From contig BQJF01000035.1 of NCBI GenBank assembly GCA_021604565.1, positions 1 to 43,002 on the forward strand: DNA of 43,002 nt, in the 5' to 3' direction. Under the pieces are notes generated by a model. It had not been told where the DNA came from. It worked only from the letters and a program-made list of their open reading frames with translations, and did not search any database. Source of the stretch: Minwuia thermotolerans (lineage in GTDB: Bacteria > Pseudomonadota > Alphaproteobacteria > Minwuiales > Minwuiaceae). This document shows, piece after piece, positions 33,388 through 42,240 of the stretch (the first letter of the stretch is position 1; the number at the start of each line of letters is the position of its first letter). Position numbers and translations under genes: made by a program.

Positions 33388-34098
33388 CTACTGGTAACTG
33401 GCCAGGTCCGTCGCCGTGTCGATCTCCCCCCAGCCATCGCGATAGGCGAGCGCGCGCACAGGCACGCGACCAGCGGCAATGATTCGCCCCAGCAGACCGG
33501 TCATGTGGGTGCGGTTCCGTTCCGTGTCCGGCAGTTCCGCCCGTATGCGCTGTACTTCCGCCCAACCGGTCGGCGTGAAACGCAGCAGGCCCATGTACTG
33601 GCCCTCGACCTCGGAGACCGTCTGTGGTCGGTTGCCGATCTCGATCACGCGATCACCGTCCAGCCGGAATGTCTCCGCATCCTCCAGCGGGTCATCGAAC
33701 CGCTTGCTCCAGACCTCCAGCCAGTCGGGATCATGGGTGATCGCGATATCCGCATTGCTCCCGCGCAGCAGTTGGACGGCGGAGGGTTCATAGAAGATAT
33801 CCGAATAACTGACGATGCATCCTCCTTCGGCCAGCCAGCTGTCGGCGGCGGCGAGCGAAGAGACCATGTTGGTGGTCTCCCAGAGCGGATTGTGGAACTC
33901 GACCAGCCCGAAGGGCTGCAGCTTCTCGCGCCTGTAGCCCGTGACGATGCCGATCTCGCTGATGCCGCCGCCCTGCAGGGCCTCGATCTGTCGCGCCAGC
34001 AACGGCTTGCCATGCAGTTCGGTCAGGCACTTCGGCTGTTCTTCCGTCAGTGTCTGCATGCGGCTGCCGCGACCGGCAGCCAGGATGATGGCGCGCAT
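33388..34098 (-). CDS. Nucleotidyltransferase, probable CTP:phosphoglutamine cytidylyltransferase (Cj1416-like)
   Basis: A 236-residue protein of the LicC-like nucleotidyltransferase group. The N-terminus has the dinucleotide loop IILAAGRGSRMQTLTEEQPKC and GKPLLARQIEAL, then IGIVTGYRREKL and the metal-binding SYSDIFYEP. The end RDGWGEIDTATDLASYQ is typical. The start at 34098 overlaps the preceding amidotransferase stop by one base. Context gives the role: transfer of CMP from CTP to phospho-glutamine, as Cj1416 does. A general choline-phosphate or sugar nucleotidyltransferase role is the alternative. Confidence 0.8.
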   Translation of the reverse strand: MRAIILAAGRGSRMQTLTEEQPKCLTELHGKPLLARQIEALQGGGISEIGIVTGYRREKLQPFGLVEFHNPLWETTNMVSSLAAADSWLAEGGCIVSYSDIFYEPSAVQLLRGSNADIAITHDPDWLEVWSKRFDDPLEDAETFRLDGDRVIEIGNRPQTVSEVEGQYMGLLRFTPTGWAEVQRIRAELPDTERNRTHMTGLLGRIIAAGRVPVRALAYRDGWGEIDTATDLASYQ

Positions 34099-34712
34099 CA
34101 CGGCGTCCCCACTGCTGTCCGATGAAAATGTACCCGTGCCAGGTCCAGATGCCCCTGATCGAACGGTCTCTCCCGCTCCGGATGCCACATCCAGCCGACA
34201 ATCGGGTGGGTCGTGTGCCGCATGGCCTCGATCTCGCCATCCGCCGATCTGGCCAGCACGGCATATCCGGCGGGGCATCCGGCCAGCGTGCGGTCGTGAT
34301 AGCTGTTCACATCACCGAAAGGGGCGGCGAGCTGATGCCGGGTCCGGACATGGCCTGAAACCTGTTTCAATTGCCCGCCAGCCGCCACGGCCAGCATCTG
34401 CATGCCGCGGCAGATGCCCAGAAGGGGGCGTCGACGGTCCAGCGCCCAGGCGATGAGATGGCGTTCGACCGCATCCCGGTCCGGGCAGGTTCCGATGTCG
34501 TTGCCCCCGGAAAGGACCACACCGAAAGGGTCGGCCAACGCCAGCCAGTCGTCCAGTTGCCCACCTGTCCAGGAATTCGCCACCGGCAGGCCAGTGAATC
34601 CCGCGTCCGCGAGCCAGTGAATCAATGCCTGATCCAGGGCGTCCCTGCGCTCCCCCCGGTCCGGGTAATCGTCGATGCGCTGGGTAACGGCGATGATAGG
34701 CAGTCGGCTCAT
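34098..34712 (-). CDS. Class I amidotransferase-type hydrolase, probable gamma-glutamyl-CDP-amidate hydrolase (Cj1417-like)
   Basis: A 204-residue C26/GATase I hydrolase. GVVLSGGNDIG precedes the nucleophile elbow GICRGMQ (Cys101), and VGWMWHPERE holds His177 and Glu179, completing the triad. Synthase partner or ammonia-channel domains are absent. In the Campylobacter pathway Cj1417 removes glutamate from L-glutamyl-CDP-amidate, releasing cytidine diphosphoramidate, and this gene lies between the glutamine-kinase-like and cytidylyltransferase-like genes exactly as there. The start at 34712 overlaps the kinase stop (ATGA). The GABA pathway reading is rejected because a separate PuuD-like gene exists at 5092. 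Confidence 0.82.
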   Translation of the reverse strand: MSRLPIIAVTQRIDDYPDRGERRDALDQALIHWLADAGFTGLPVANSWTGGQLDDWLALADPFGVVLSGGNDIGTCPDRDAVERHLIAWALDRRRPLLGICRGMQMLAVAAGGQLKQVSGHVRTRHQLAAPFGDVNSYHDRTLAGCPAGYAVLARSADGEIEAMRHTTHPIVGWMWHPERERPFDQGHLDLARVHFHRTAVGTP

Positions 34713-37024
34713 GCGATGATCTCGACCAGTTTCCCCGCGCAGTCGATATGCAGGCGATGCGCGGTCGACCACTTCTCGAAATTGACCTCCCCCGCACCGA
34801 TGACGGCTGGCAGCCCCAGTTCCCCCGCGCGAATGGCCATGTGCGAGTTCGCGCCACCCCAGGCGGTGACCAGACCGGCAATCCCGCGGGAGAAAAGCCA
34901 GTCATAGCCGGGATCCGCATTGGGAATGCAGACGATGCAACCGGCCAGCGCGTCGCGTTGCTCCAGATCGCCGACCTCTGCCGTGACCTGCCTGCGGGTG
35001 ATGAAGTTCGGATTGATGGCAGGATACTCGAAGCCCCAGACATCCTCCGGTCGCTGGATCAAGGGTGGCAGCGACAGCGTCAGTGTCTCGGCATAGCGCG
35101 CCCGCCCGACCTCGATGCTGCGGGCCAGAACTTCCTTCGGTCCCAGGGCCGCGATCTGCAGTTCCTTGATCGTCGTGATGTCGCAATAGGAAAGGTCATC
35201 CCTGCTGAAACCATGACTCTCGCCGAAGTCCTGCAGCAGGGACAGGATGTCGGACAGGTTGCGGGTGAAGGCGAACTTGGCCTGCTCCCGCAATTCGATT
35301 CCCGCCTGCAGGAAATTGAACAGGCCCACAGGATCGATCTGCAGATCATGTTCGTCCAGCAGACGCCCGATCTCCCGCATCTGCGGCAGGCTGATGCTGA
35401 AGGGCCGTGTCGCATCGACCGCTTCAGGCCGCTCCGACCAGTTGAAGTACAGGTCTGGCGCCTCGTCGTAGCGAAGTGAGAGAATGTCATAGGTGCCGGG
35501 TCGGAGGTGCCCGTACTTCTGCAGGAATACGGAGCGCGACAGGCGGGAGCGGTCTGCCGCCATCTGGCTGGTCACTGTGGAGGTGGATTGCAGGAAGGCG
35601 TCCGTGTCCTCCGGCGTGAAGACGCCGACCTTCTCCAGGGAGCGCAAGAGCTGGACCGCAACAAAACCGGCCCGTGCGAGTCCCGCGAACGGCAGGGTAC
35701 CATAGCGCTTGGTGTCTTCCAGCAGCCAGTAGATGCGGTCCACGGGACTTGTGTCCGCGGCCAGAAGCTCCTCCCGCCGCCGCTCCAGCGTCTCCAGCTT
35801 GGCCGCATCGGTGCGCCACAATCCCTTTTCCGGGTCGATGATTCCGTTCGTCAGGTCCCGCAGCGCATCGGCGATCTGACCGGTCTCGGTCTCGTTGAAT
35901 CCGGCCTCCCGCAGCGCGCGGGTGCGGTCCGCAATGTCCAGGGAATAGCAGGACAGCACGATCTCGAACTCGATCCGGTCGTGCAGGGTCGGCTCCGCCA
36001 GCAGACGCGAGACATAGTGATCGACCAGCCGCCCGGCGATGCCGTCATCCAGCGCGGCCGGCACGAAGGAGTTGAAGGACAGTCGGACATCAATGTACGG
36101 CAAGCCGTGAAAATGCAGCATCAGCGGGCAACTGCGCAGATTGCGATAACCGTAGTTGTGGCGCTGATAGGCCCAGATCGAGTCCGTCACCAGATCACGG
36201 TAAAGCGACAGGGCCAGCGGTCGGGGACGCAGGCCGATGATCTCCGCCGGATTCCAGTCGGGCATGACGCCAAAGACGGTTCTGGCACCCTTCACGAACG
36301 GATGCGGGCGCATGCCGCGCTCTACCAGTTCCGCTGCATGGCCCAGCAGGCGCGCCTGTTCCAGCGGGTCCTGGGCGTCCCGGTCGAGGATCAGGGGCCG
36401 CGCCTGCAACAGCCACAGCCTCTCTCCAGAGCCCTCTTCACGGGTTACGGCAAACTCCAGATCCACCGGGCGCCCCCCGGAGCGGAGCAGCATGTCGTCG
36501 AGCAGGATCAGCACCGGCTCCAGTTCGGCAGGCGGTTCCACTTTCGACCATGCGGCCTGCTGCCAGGTGCGCACATGCTTGCCGCCAGTGACAGCCGTGG
36601 TGTCGGTGCCCTCGACCCAGTTGATGGTGCGGTAGGGGGCAGCCGTGCTCGGATCATGGGAGAAGGCCACACCGGACCGGACGACCCGGCGCAGCATCGG
36701 CTGCACCAGTACCTGGTCTGCCGCGTCCGTCGCGCCATAGGCCGCCACCACTTCGTCGATCGCAGCGGCCCGGTCATCCGGGGCAATATCCAGCAGGGAC
36801 AGGAAGGCGCCGGCATTCGACGCCTGTTCACCGTCCTCGCGCCCGCAACTCGACCGCACGATGACCGCGACAGGCCCCAGCTGGCCGGAAAGGGTCTCCA
36901 GGATCGCGGCCCGGTTCTGCTGCCACTCCACCACCGTGAAATGAACCTGAGGCGCAATCGACGCCGTGGTCAGGTCCCCGCGCAGCGTATCCAGCGTTTC
37001 CGCCTTGGTGGAGAAATGCAGCAT
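34709..37024 (-). CDS. PEP-synthase/rifampin-phosphotransferase-like enzyme, probable L-glutamine kinase (Cj1418-like)
   Basis: A 771-residue three-part phosphotransferase, close in length to Cj1418. The N-terminal ATP-grasp-like half has VAVIVRSSCGREDGEQASNAGAF, VLVQPMLRRVVRSGVAFSHDP, PVDLEFAVTR and LWLLQARPLIL. A central region (250-660) would bind the second substrate. The C-terminal swivelling domain has the phospho-His loop GGANSHMAIRAGELGLPAVIG (His728), as in pyruvate phosphate dikinase relatives. No PEP-binding TIM barrel is visible, which excludes true PEP synthase and matches the ATP-dependent glutamine kinase of MeOPN synthesis. It sits between the methyltransferase and hydrolase genes. 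Confidence 0.82.
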   Translation of the reverse strand: MLHFSTKAETLDTLRGDLTTASIAPQVHFTVVEWQQNRAAILETLSGQLGPVAVIVRSSCGREDGEQASNAGAFLSLLDIAPDDRAAAIDEVVAAYGATDAADQVLVQPMLRRVVRSGVAFSHDPSTAAPYRTINWVEGTDTTAVTGGKHVRTWQQAAWSKVEPPAELEPVLILLDDMLLRSGGRPVDLEFAVTREEGSGERLWLLQARPLILDRDAQDPLEQARLLGHAAELVERGMRPHPFVKGARTVFGVMPDWNPAEIIGLRPRPLALSLYRDLVTDSIWAYQRHNYGYRNLRSCPLMLHFHGLPYIDVRLSFNSFVPAALDDGIAGRLVDHYVSRLLAEPTLHDRIEFEIVLSCYSLDIADRTRALREAGFNETETGQIADALRDLTNGIIDPEKGLWRTDAAKLETLERRREELLAADTSPVDRIYWLLEDTKRYGTLPFAGLARAGFVAVQLLRSLEKVGVFTPEDTDAFLQSTSTVTSQMAADRSRLSRSVFLQKYGHLRPGTYDILSLRYDEAPDLYFNWSERPEAVDATRPFSISLPQMREIGRLLDEHDLQIDPVGLFNFLQAGIELREQAKFAFTRNLSDILSLLQDFGESHGFSRDDLSYCDITTIKELQIAALGPKEVLARSIEVGRARYAETLTLSLPPLIQRPEDVWGFEYPAINPNFITRRQVTAEVGDLEQRDALAGCIVCIPNADPGYDWLFSRGIAGLVTAWGGANSHMAIRAGELGLPAVIGAGEVNFEKWSTAHRLHIDCAGKLVEIIA

Positions 37025-37032
37025 CTGCCCTG

Positions 37033-37782
37033 TCAGCTCAACTGCGCGACCCAGATGTTGGTGCGATAGGGCACCATGATCGACGAACCCGGCAGCCCAT
37101 CAAGATAGGCTTCGATGGCATTGACGACGTCATGGAACTTCTCACCCGCCTGCCGTTCCAGCGTGGCGTGGGACCGCCATGCCTCGACGCAATCGACCTT
37201 CGACTGTTCGTGCACCACCTTGCCGGACACCGACACGACACTGCGGAACAGGCCAGAGGCCTCGATCACGTTGGTCTGGTCCTCGCGTCGGGTGCCGTAG
37301 CCGTAGCCTGGCACACCGTCGCGGATGATCCCTTCGATCCGCGACTGGATCGGATCATCCAGTTCGCGGTGATTCCACATGCAGGCAAACCAGCCACCCG
37401 GCACCAGAATGCGTTTCGTCTCCGCCAGAGCCTTCGGCCTGTCACAGACATTGAAGGAACTGCCAAAGGTCACGAGGTCATAGGCACCGTCATCCATCCC
37501 GGTCGCCTCACCAGTGCCCTCGAACCACTGCACATCGGCCATTGCGCTGGTACGCTTGATGCCGTTGGCGCGCATGGCATCGTTCGGTTCCACCGAATCG
37601 ACCTTCAGTCCACGCTCGGCAAGCTTGATCGTCAGATGCGCGACACCTGCGCCCACGTCGCACACCCTCGCCCCCGCGCCGACATCCGCGAGGCGCAGCA
37701 TGGCATCGATTGCCGTGTCGGCATAATCCGGCCGCTTCAGATAGGCATCTGCAAGATCGCTGTAGTCCCAATCAGTCTTCAC
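37033..37782 (-). CDS. Class I SAM-dependent methyltransferase (Cj1419/Cj1420-like position)
   Basis: A 249-residue Rossmann methyltransferase. RVCDVGAGVAHLTIKLAERG is the SAM loop, VDSVEPNDAMRA the acidic strand-2 end, AYDLVTFGSSFNVCDRPKAL motif IV, and RILVPGGWFACMW motif VI. It starts at a GTG (37782) and ends 8 bases before the glutamine-kinase-like gene, so it leads the minus-strand operon. In Campylobacter two methyltransferase genes (Cj1419, Cj1420) flank the same kinase and are tied to O-methylation of the phosphoramidate; only one is present here. Confidence 0.82.
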   Translation of the reverse strand: MKTDWDYSDLADAYLKRPDYADTAIDAMLRLADVGAGARVCDVGAGVAHLTIKLAERGLKVDSVEPNDAMRANGIKRTSAMADVQWFEGTGEATGMDDGAYDLVTFGSSFNVCDRPKALAETKRILVPGGWFACMWNHRELDDPIQSRIEGIIRDGVPGYGYGTRREDQTNVIEASGLFRSVVSVSGKVVHEQSKVDCVEAWRSHATLERQAGEKFHDVVNAIEAYLDGLPGSSIMVPYRTNIWVAQLS

Positions 37783-37891
37783 CGGCCAAGCCCCCGAATA
37801 GCGTCAAGAATCTGTCATGAAGGGACTTGTTACATCCCCCGACAGCATGTTTCCAGCACCGGTTCGGAAGGGCGGCACAGGCGAGGCTGTG

Positions 37892-38110
37892 TCATGGGCG
37901 CATGAAGGCGTGCTCGGCGTCCGGATCCAGATTGTCGATCTCGTGGCGCAACTCCGCCGCGATCTCTTCCGGAGAGCGGGTTTCCTTGTAGATGTTGGTC
38001 ACGAAGGACAGCATCGAACGGGCGACCTCTTCCCGCGAGTAACCCGTTTCGGCCGCTTCCGCGACGGCGGCATCAATGTGCTTGCGAACGATGGACGAGA
38101 TGGAGGCCAT
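37892..38110 (-). CDS. Small conserved-looking hypothetical protein
   Basis: A 72-residue soluble protein, MASISSIVRKHIDAAVAEAAE onwards, mostly helical, with TGYSREEVARSMLSFVTNIYKE and the acidic end IDNLDPDAEHAFM. No cysteine, signal or membrane segment. The ATG at 38110 has AGGAAA upstream, which makes it a real gene rather than a shadow; the longer frame to 38158 adds unrelated residues. It lies between the methyltransferase operon and tRNA-Gln. I do not recognise the family. Confidence 0.6.
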   Translation of the reverse strand: MASISSIVRKHIDAAVAEAAETGYSREEVARSMLSFVTNIYKETRSPEEIAAELRHEIDNLDPDAEHAFMRP

Positions 38111-38214
38111 GGCAATTTCCTGCGTGGTGGTGAATGCAGCGTCGAATGATGCACACAATTTCCATTGCCGAATTGATCCAGCGCAAGTCGTGCATCATCG
38201 GCCTGGCAAGGTGT

Positions 38215-38289
38215 TGGCTGGGGCGCCAGGATTCGAACCTGGGAATGACGGGATCAAAACCCGTTGCCTTACCACTTGGCGACGCCCCA
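38215..38289 (-). tRNA. tRNA-Gln (anticodon TTG)
   Basis: The minus strand gives a complete cloverleaf: acceptor TGGGGCG pairing with CGCCCCA, D arm TCGCCAAGTGGTAAGGC, anticodon arm with loop TTTTGAT and anticodon TTG, T arm with GGTTCGAATCC, discriminator G at 38218 and an encoded CCA at 38215-38217. It reads CAA codons, and CAG by wobble or with another tRNA. No integrase or duplicated tRNA end is seen beside it. Confidence 0.96.
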
Positions 38290-38341
38290 GCAACGGCGGA
38301 GTTCTACCCTTGGAAAAGGCCCGACTGCAATACCGATCCGG

Positions 38342-38845
38342 TCAGGATGGTTCACTGGACAGCATGGCATCCACGTGGTCGTTGGCCCGCTGCAGATAGC
38401 TGATCAGTTGCGCGAATTCCTCGTCGGTGAAGATGCTGCGGATCGAGTTCGCGATCTCCGACACCTGCGGCAGCATCTTCTGCGCCAGGCTGGCGCCTTC
38501 CTCCGTCAGGTCGACGATGATCTGGCGCTTGTCATTGGGATTCTCCTGAAACGTGACGATGCCGCGCTTCTTCAACTGATGGATCGTGCGGCTGACGTGG
38601 GCCGGATCCAGTGCCGTCTGTTCGGAGATCTGCCGCGCCATGCTGGGGCCGAAGACGAACATGATCGCGATCACCCGCCATTCCCGGATCGACAGGTTGT
38701 TGGGTGCCAGTGCGCGCCGCAGGATGGACAGACCGAGCTTGTTGCCCAGCGTCACCACCTGAACCTGGAGAAAATCGTCGAAGTCAATTCCCAGATTGCC
38801 CTCGGTGGCAACTGGTCGACGCCCCGACGCAGACGTGTCATTCAT
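38342..38845 (-). CDS. MarR family transcriptional regulator
   Basis: A 167-residue winged-helix regulator. LSIREWRVIAIMFVFGPSMARQISEQTALDPAHVSRTIHQLKKRGIV is the MarR HTH and recognition helix, and FQENPNDKRQIIVDLTEEGASLAQKM the wing with the D-x-R motif. I start at the ATG at 38845 (MNDTSASG), with GGAG 8 bases upstream; a GTG at 38854 is an alternative. The long N-terminal helix and the C-terminal FTDEEFAQLISYLQR form the dimer region. A nitronate monooxygenase-like gene lies 92 bases upstream on the same strand and may be a target. Confidence 0.9.
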   Translation of the reverse strand: MNDTSASGRRPVATEGNLGIDFDDFLQVQVVTLGNKLGLSILRRALAPNNLSIREWRVIAIMFVFGPSMARQISEQTALDPAHVSRTIHQLKKRGIVTFQENPNDKRQIIVDLTEEGASLAQKMLPQVSEIANSIRSIFTDEEFAQLISYLQRANDHVDAMLSSEPS

Positions 38846-38937
38846 GGCACCCACTCCATTCCCGCTGATGCAGGAACATCAGGTACATAATTGCTCAAGC
38901 AAGGGAAATGCTTTTCTGCTGCCATCGCTGTTGCAGG

Positions 38938-39873
38938 TCAGCGTCCGGGCTGAATTCTCGCCTGCTGATACTGGTTCGCGACCTCCCGGACCAGGTCCGC
39001 GACGGGCTGAACCCTGCGCACGCCCTCGACCGAATGTCCGCCCGACCAGATGTCCTTCCATCGTCTCGGCGCATCCGGATTGATGTCCTTCGATATCTCG
39101 ATGCTGTCGCGCACGGGCAGGTTCTTCGGGTCCAGCCCCGCTGCGATCAGGGACGGGCGCAGGATGCTGGTATCCAGTCCGGTAATCGCGTCGGTGAGCT
39201 GCACGTCATCCAGGCTGGCGGCGACCAGCATGTCCTTGTAGCGCTGCACCGCCATGCTCTCCTCCGTCGCGATGAAGTGCGTGCCCATGTAGCAATAGTC
39301 GAAGCCCAGGACCTCCGCCGCCGCGATGGCCCGCCCGTCGGAGACACCCCCGGCCAGCACCATCGGTCCGTCATGGATTGCGCGGACACCGCGTGCAAAG
39401 GCGAAGGGATTGGCCCAGCCGGTCTGTCCGCCCGCACCACCCGTCAGCAGGATCAGACCATCCGCCCCGGCAGCGATGGCCTTCTCCGCATGGCGCATGG
39501 AGGCGACATCGGCCCATACCTGCCCGCCATAGCCACGGATACGGTCGATGATCGGTTCCGGGCTGCCGACACTGGCGATCACGATCTCCGGCCTGTGGCG
39601 GCAGATCACTTCCAGATCGTCGGCGAGACGGCTGTTGGTGCGGTGGACGATCAGATTCGGTACCACGGGCGCGGTCGCCGGACCCGACGCGGCCATCATC
39701 TGCGACATCCAGTCATCCAGTTGCTCCACGGTCCGGCAGTTGGCCGTCGGGAACGACCCCATGACGCCGGCGCGAACAGCCGCAATCACCAGTTCCGGCC
39801 CGGAAACCAGGAACATCGGTGCCGCGATCACAGGTACGCTCAACCGTTCCCGCAGACTTGTCCCTTCAACCAT
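38938..39873 (-). CDS. Nitronate monooxygenase-like FMN-dependent TIM-barrel protein
   Basis: A 311-residue flavoenzyme of the NMO/2-nitropropane dioxygenase family. VPVIAAPMFLVSGPELVIAAV opens the barrel; VWADVASMRHAEKAIAAGADGLILL carries the FMN strand, with GGAGGQTGW as the phosphate loop, and MVLAGGVSDGRAIAAAEVLGFDYCYMGTHFIAT the second FMN loop. It would oxidise nitronates or act on a related substrate. I prefer the ATG at 39873 (MVEGTSLRERL), because GGGGAG stands 9 bases before it; the ATG at 39882 is nearly on top of that site. Substrate is unknown. Confidence 0.84.
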   Translation of the reverse strand: MVEGTSLRERLSVPVIAAPMFLVSGPELVIAAVRAGVMGSFPTANCRTVEQLDDWMSQMMAASGPATAPVVPNLIVHRTNSRLADDLEVICRHRPEIVIASVGSPEPIIDRIRGYGGQVWADVASMRHAEKAIAAGADGLILLTGGAGGQTGWANPFAFARGVRAIHDGPMVLAGGVSDGRAIAAAEVLGFDYCYMGTHFIATEESMAVQRYKDMLVAASLDDVQLTDAITGLDTSILRPSLIAAGLDPKNLPVRDSIEISKDINPDAPRRWKDIWSGGHSVEGVRRVQPVADLVREVANQYQQARIQPGR

Positions 39874-39958
39874 ATTTTCCATCTCCCCATGGATTGTTCA
39901 TGACAGGTGACCTCGCGGCAGGCTTGCCCCCGGCCCCCACTATGACTTGAATGCGCCG

Positions 39959-41749
39959 ATGAACAGGTCGCGCCAGAATTTCCTCTCCGTCAATACCCGC
40001 TGCTGGTCGGCCAATTGGTCCGTGCCGGTCATGGCCGTGCTCGTCGTGGCTGTGACGGTGATCCTGCATCTTGCCCCGGCGCGGGCGGCGGAGGCCAGTC
40101 TGCCGACCATTCTCGGCACCGCCGATCAGGACCGCTATCGGCAGATCTTCGTGCTGCAGCAGACCGGGCGCTGGAATGCGGCGAGCAAGCTGATCCGCCA
40201 GTTGGAGGATCCGCTGCTGATGGGCCATGTCACCTATCAGCGCCTGATGCATCCCACCGCATGGCGCGCGAGCTATCGCGAACTGCATGAATGGATGCGC
40301 GACCACGCCGACCATCCGCTGGCCGACAAGATCTACCGGTTGGCCGAACGCCGCCGCCCGGCCAGCGGCTGGAAGGCGCTGCAACCACCAAGCCCGCAGT
40401 CGCTGCGGCTCACCGGCGATGTTGCGGCGGCAGGGCGTACCGACCCTGCGCGACTGCATGAGGCCAAGCTGTCGCGCCACGACCGGCAGATGCTGCGGAC
40501 GATCCGTCGTCTGGTCTACCGGAATGCGCCGACACGGGCGCTGAAGACCATGGAGACGCGCGACGGTCGCCGCATGGGCTCGGACGCGCGGGCGCTGGCC
40601 CATGCCCTGATCGCGCGCGGCTATCTGACGGCGGAATATGTCGGCAAGGCGATAAATGCCGCCACCCTGGCCATGCAGGGCACCGGCCCCGGTCAGATGA
40701 AGGGGGCATTCCTGGCCGGCATCGGATACTGGGCGGAGGGCCGCAAGGCGGAGGCGCATGAGGCGTTCGGCCTGGCGCTAGGCAAGGATGGTGATCCCCT
40801 GACCGGGCTCGAATCCGCAGCCGGTGTCTGGCGGGCACGGTCAGCGCTGGCCACCGGCGACTTCCTGAACGTGCTTCCGGCCCTGCGCCGGGCCAGTGCC
40901 TCCCCCCGCGACATGTACGGCCAGATCGCCAACCGCCTGTTGGCGCGGCAACCCGGCTTCGACTGGAAACCGCCCAGCCTGTCGGAGGAACAACTGACGG
41001 CAATGCTGACCTTCGCGGGCGTGCGTCGGGCGCTGGCGCTGGCGGAGGTCGGTCAGATCGTTCGTGCCGACATGGAGCTTCGCCTGATGGCGGGTGGCGC
41101 GAACCGTGCCGGACTGGATGCCGTTCTGCGGCTCGCCGCGCACATCGATGCACCAGCCACCGCCCTGCGCTTTGCCCGCCGACGCCTGAACAGCCATGGG
41201 GAGCGCCACGATCCGGCCCTCTATCCCGCCCCGGCATGGCCCCTGTCGCCGGAGGTGCATGTGGACCGGGCGCTGGTCTATGCCATCGCACGCCGCGAAT
41301 CCGGCTTCGACCCGCTGGCCCGTTCCAGTGCGGGCGCGCGCGGCGTGATGCAGCTCATGCCCACCACAGCACGTTATGTCGCCCGTATCGCCGGGCAGCC
41401 GCGCCCGACCAACAGTGCGCTGCATGATCCGCACCTCAATATCCGGCTGGGGCAGGCCTATATCCGCTATGTCCTGAAGGCGGTGAAACCGCAGGACAAC
41501 CTGGTGCTCGCCATCGCCGCCTACAATGCCGGGCCGGGCAATGCCGCCCGCTGGTCAGCCAGCAGCAGCGTGCAGCAGGATCCGCTGCTGTTCCTGGAAA
41601 TGATGGGGTCGGCGGAAACACGGACCTTTGCCCGTGACGTGCTGTCCGCACTCTGGATCTACCGTGACCGGCTGGGCCAGCCCGCCCCGTCGCTGGACGC
41701 GATGGCCGCAGGACGCTGGCCGCTATACCAGTCGCTGGACGAGAACTGA
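39959..41749 (+). CDS. Soluble lytic murein transglycosylase (Slt70-like)
   Basis: A 596-residue periplasmic peptidoglycan lyase. A signal peptide (VPVMAVLVVAVTVILHLAPARAAEA) is followed by a long alpha-superhelical U domain (residues 60-430, rich in Ala, Arg and Leu) and the SLT domain with VYAIARRESGFDPLARSSAGARGVMQLMPTTA; the catalytic Glu is Glu447. LNIRLGQAYIRYVL and IAAYNAGPGNAARW complete the signature. I use the ATG at 39959; a TTG at 39947 would add four residues. It is divergent from the nitronate monooxygenase and coupled to the following secreted protein (TGATG). Confidence 0.92.
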   Translation: MNRSRQNFLSVNTRCWSANWSVPVMAVLVVAVTVILHLAPARAAEASLPTILGTADQDRYRQIFVLQQTGRWNAASKLIRQLEDPLLMGHVTYQRLMHPTAWRASYRELHEWMRDHADHPLADKIYRLAERRRPASGWKALQPPSPQSLRLTGDVAAAGRTDPARLHEAKLSRHDRQMLRTIRRLVYRNAPTRALKTMETRDGRRMGSDARALAHALIARGYLTAEYVGKAINAATLAMQGTGPGQMKGAFLAGIGYWAEGRKAEAHEAFGLALGKDGDPLTGLESAAGVWRARSALATGDFLNVLPALRRASASPRDMYGQIANRLLARQPGFDWKPPSLSEEQLTAMLTFAGVRRALALAEVGQIVRADMELRLMAGGANRAGLDAVLRLAAHIDAPATALRFARRRLNSHGERHDPALYPAPAWPLSPEVHVDRALVYAIARRESGFDPLARSSAGARGVMQLMPTTARYVARIAGQPRPTNSALHDPHLNIRLGQAYIRYVLKAVKPQDNLVLAIAAYNAGPGNAARWSASSSVQQDPLLFLEMMGSAETRTFARDVLSALWIYRDRLGQPAPSLDAMAAGRWPLYQSLDEN

Positions 41750-42183
41750 TGCGTGGCCTGCTTGTCGTCGTCTGCCTGTTGCTGGCAGCGACAGATGCGC
41801 AGGCCGGATGGCGATATGCCGAATGGGGCATGACCGACAGGCAGATCATGGCCGCCTCGAACGGCGCGGCGACACGGCACTATGAAAACAACCGCGCGCG
41901 CTGGGGCGAGTACCCCTCGGTCAAGGCCAGGGCGCACGAGATGGGTCAGGACTTCGAGGTCTGGTTCTTCACCGACCCGCACGACGGCCTCTACGCCATC
42001 CGCCTGGTCCCGACCGGCATCTACTGGTGCATCGACATCCGCGAAAGCGCCATGGCGCGCTGGGGGTATCAGGTGCGGTTCGCGGACGGCGATCCCTACT
42101 GGGACGATCCACGCAGCGGCAACCGCGCCTCGGTAATCGGTTTCAGGGGCTGCACCGTGAAACTGGAACCGCTGCCGGAGTAG
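41749..42183 (+). CDS. Secreted hypothetical protein coupled to the lytic transglycosylase
   Basis: A 144-residue protein with a signal peptide (MRGLLVVVCLLLAATDAQAG). The mature part contains WRYAEWGMTDRQIMAAS, an N-terminal motif seen in small periplasmic proteins of unknown function, and two Cys (in IYWCIDIRE and FRGCTVKLE) that could pair as a disulfide. Its ATG overlaps the transglycosylase stop by one base, so co-translation in the envelope is likely. Function is unknown. A large palindrome follows the stop. Confidence 0.7.
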   Translation: MRGLLVVVCLLLAATDAQAGWRYAEWGMTDRQIMAASNGAATRHYENNRARWGEYPSVKARAHEMGQDFEVWFFTDPHDGLYAIRLVPTGIYWCIDIRESAMARWGYQVRFADGDPYWDDPRSGNRASVIGFRGCTVKLEPLPE

Positions 42184-42240
42184 CGCGGCTGACTTGTCCG
42201 CTGACCCCGGCCTGCCCTCTCGGGAAGACTCGTTTGTGGT

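Noticed and set aside
34098..34712. Second gamma-glutamyl-GABA hydrolase (PuuD) of polyamine catabolism
   Set aside because: A PuuD-like gene is already coupled to the glutamine-synthetase-like gene at 5092. This one is shorter and lies inside the phosphoramidate-type operon.
34709..37024. Annotation as PEP synthase or pyruvate phosphate dikinase
   Set aside because: The C-terminal PEP-binding TIM barrel is absent: the protein ends about 43 residues after the phospho-His loop. The neighbours fit a glutamine kinase of phosphoramidate synthesis.
38215..38289. tRNA-Gln as attachment site for an integrated element
   Set aside because: No integrase, no repeated tRNA 3' end and no compositional shift are seen on either side.
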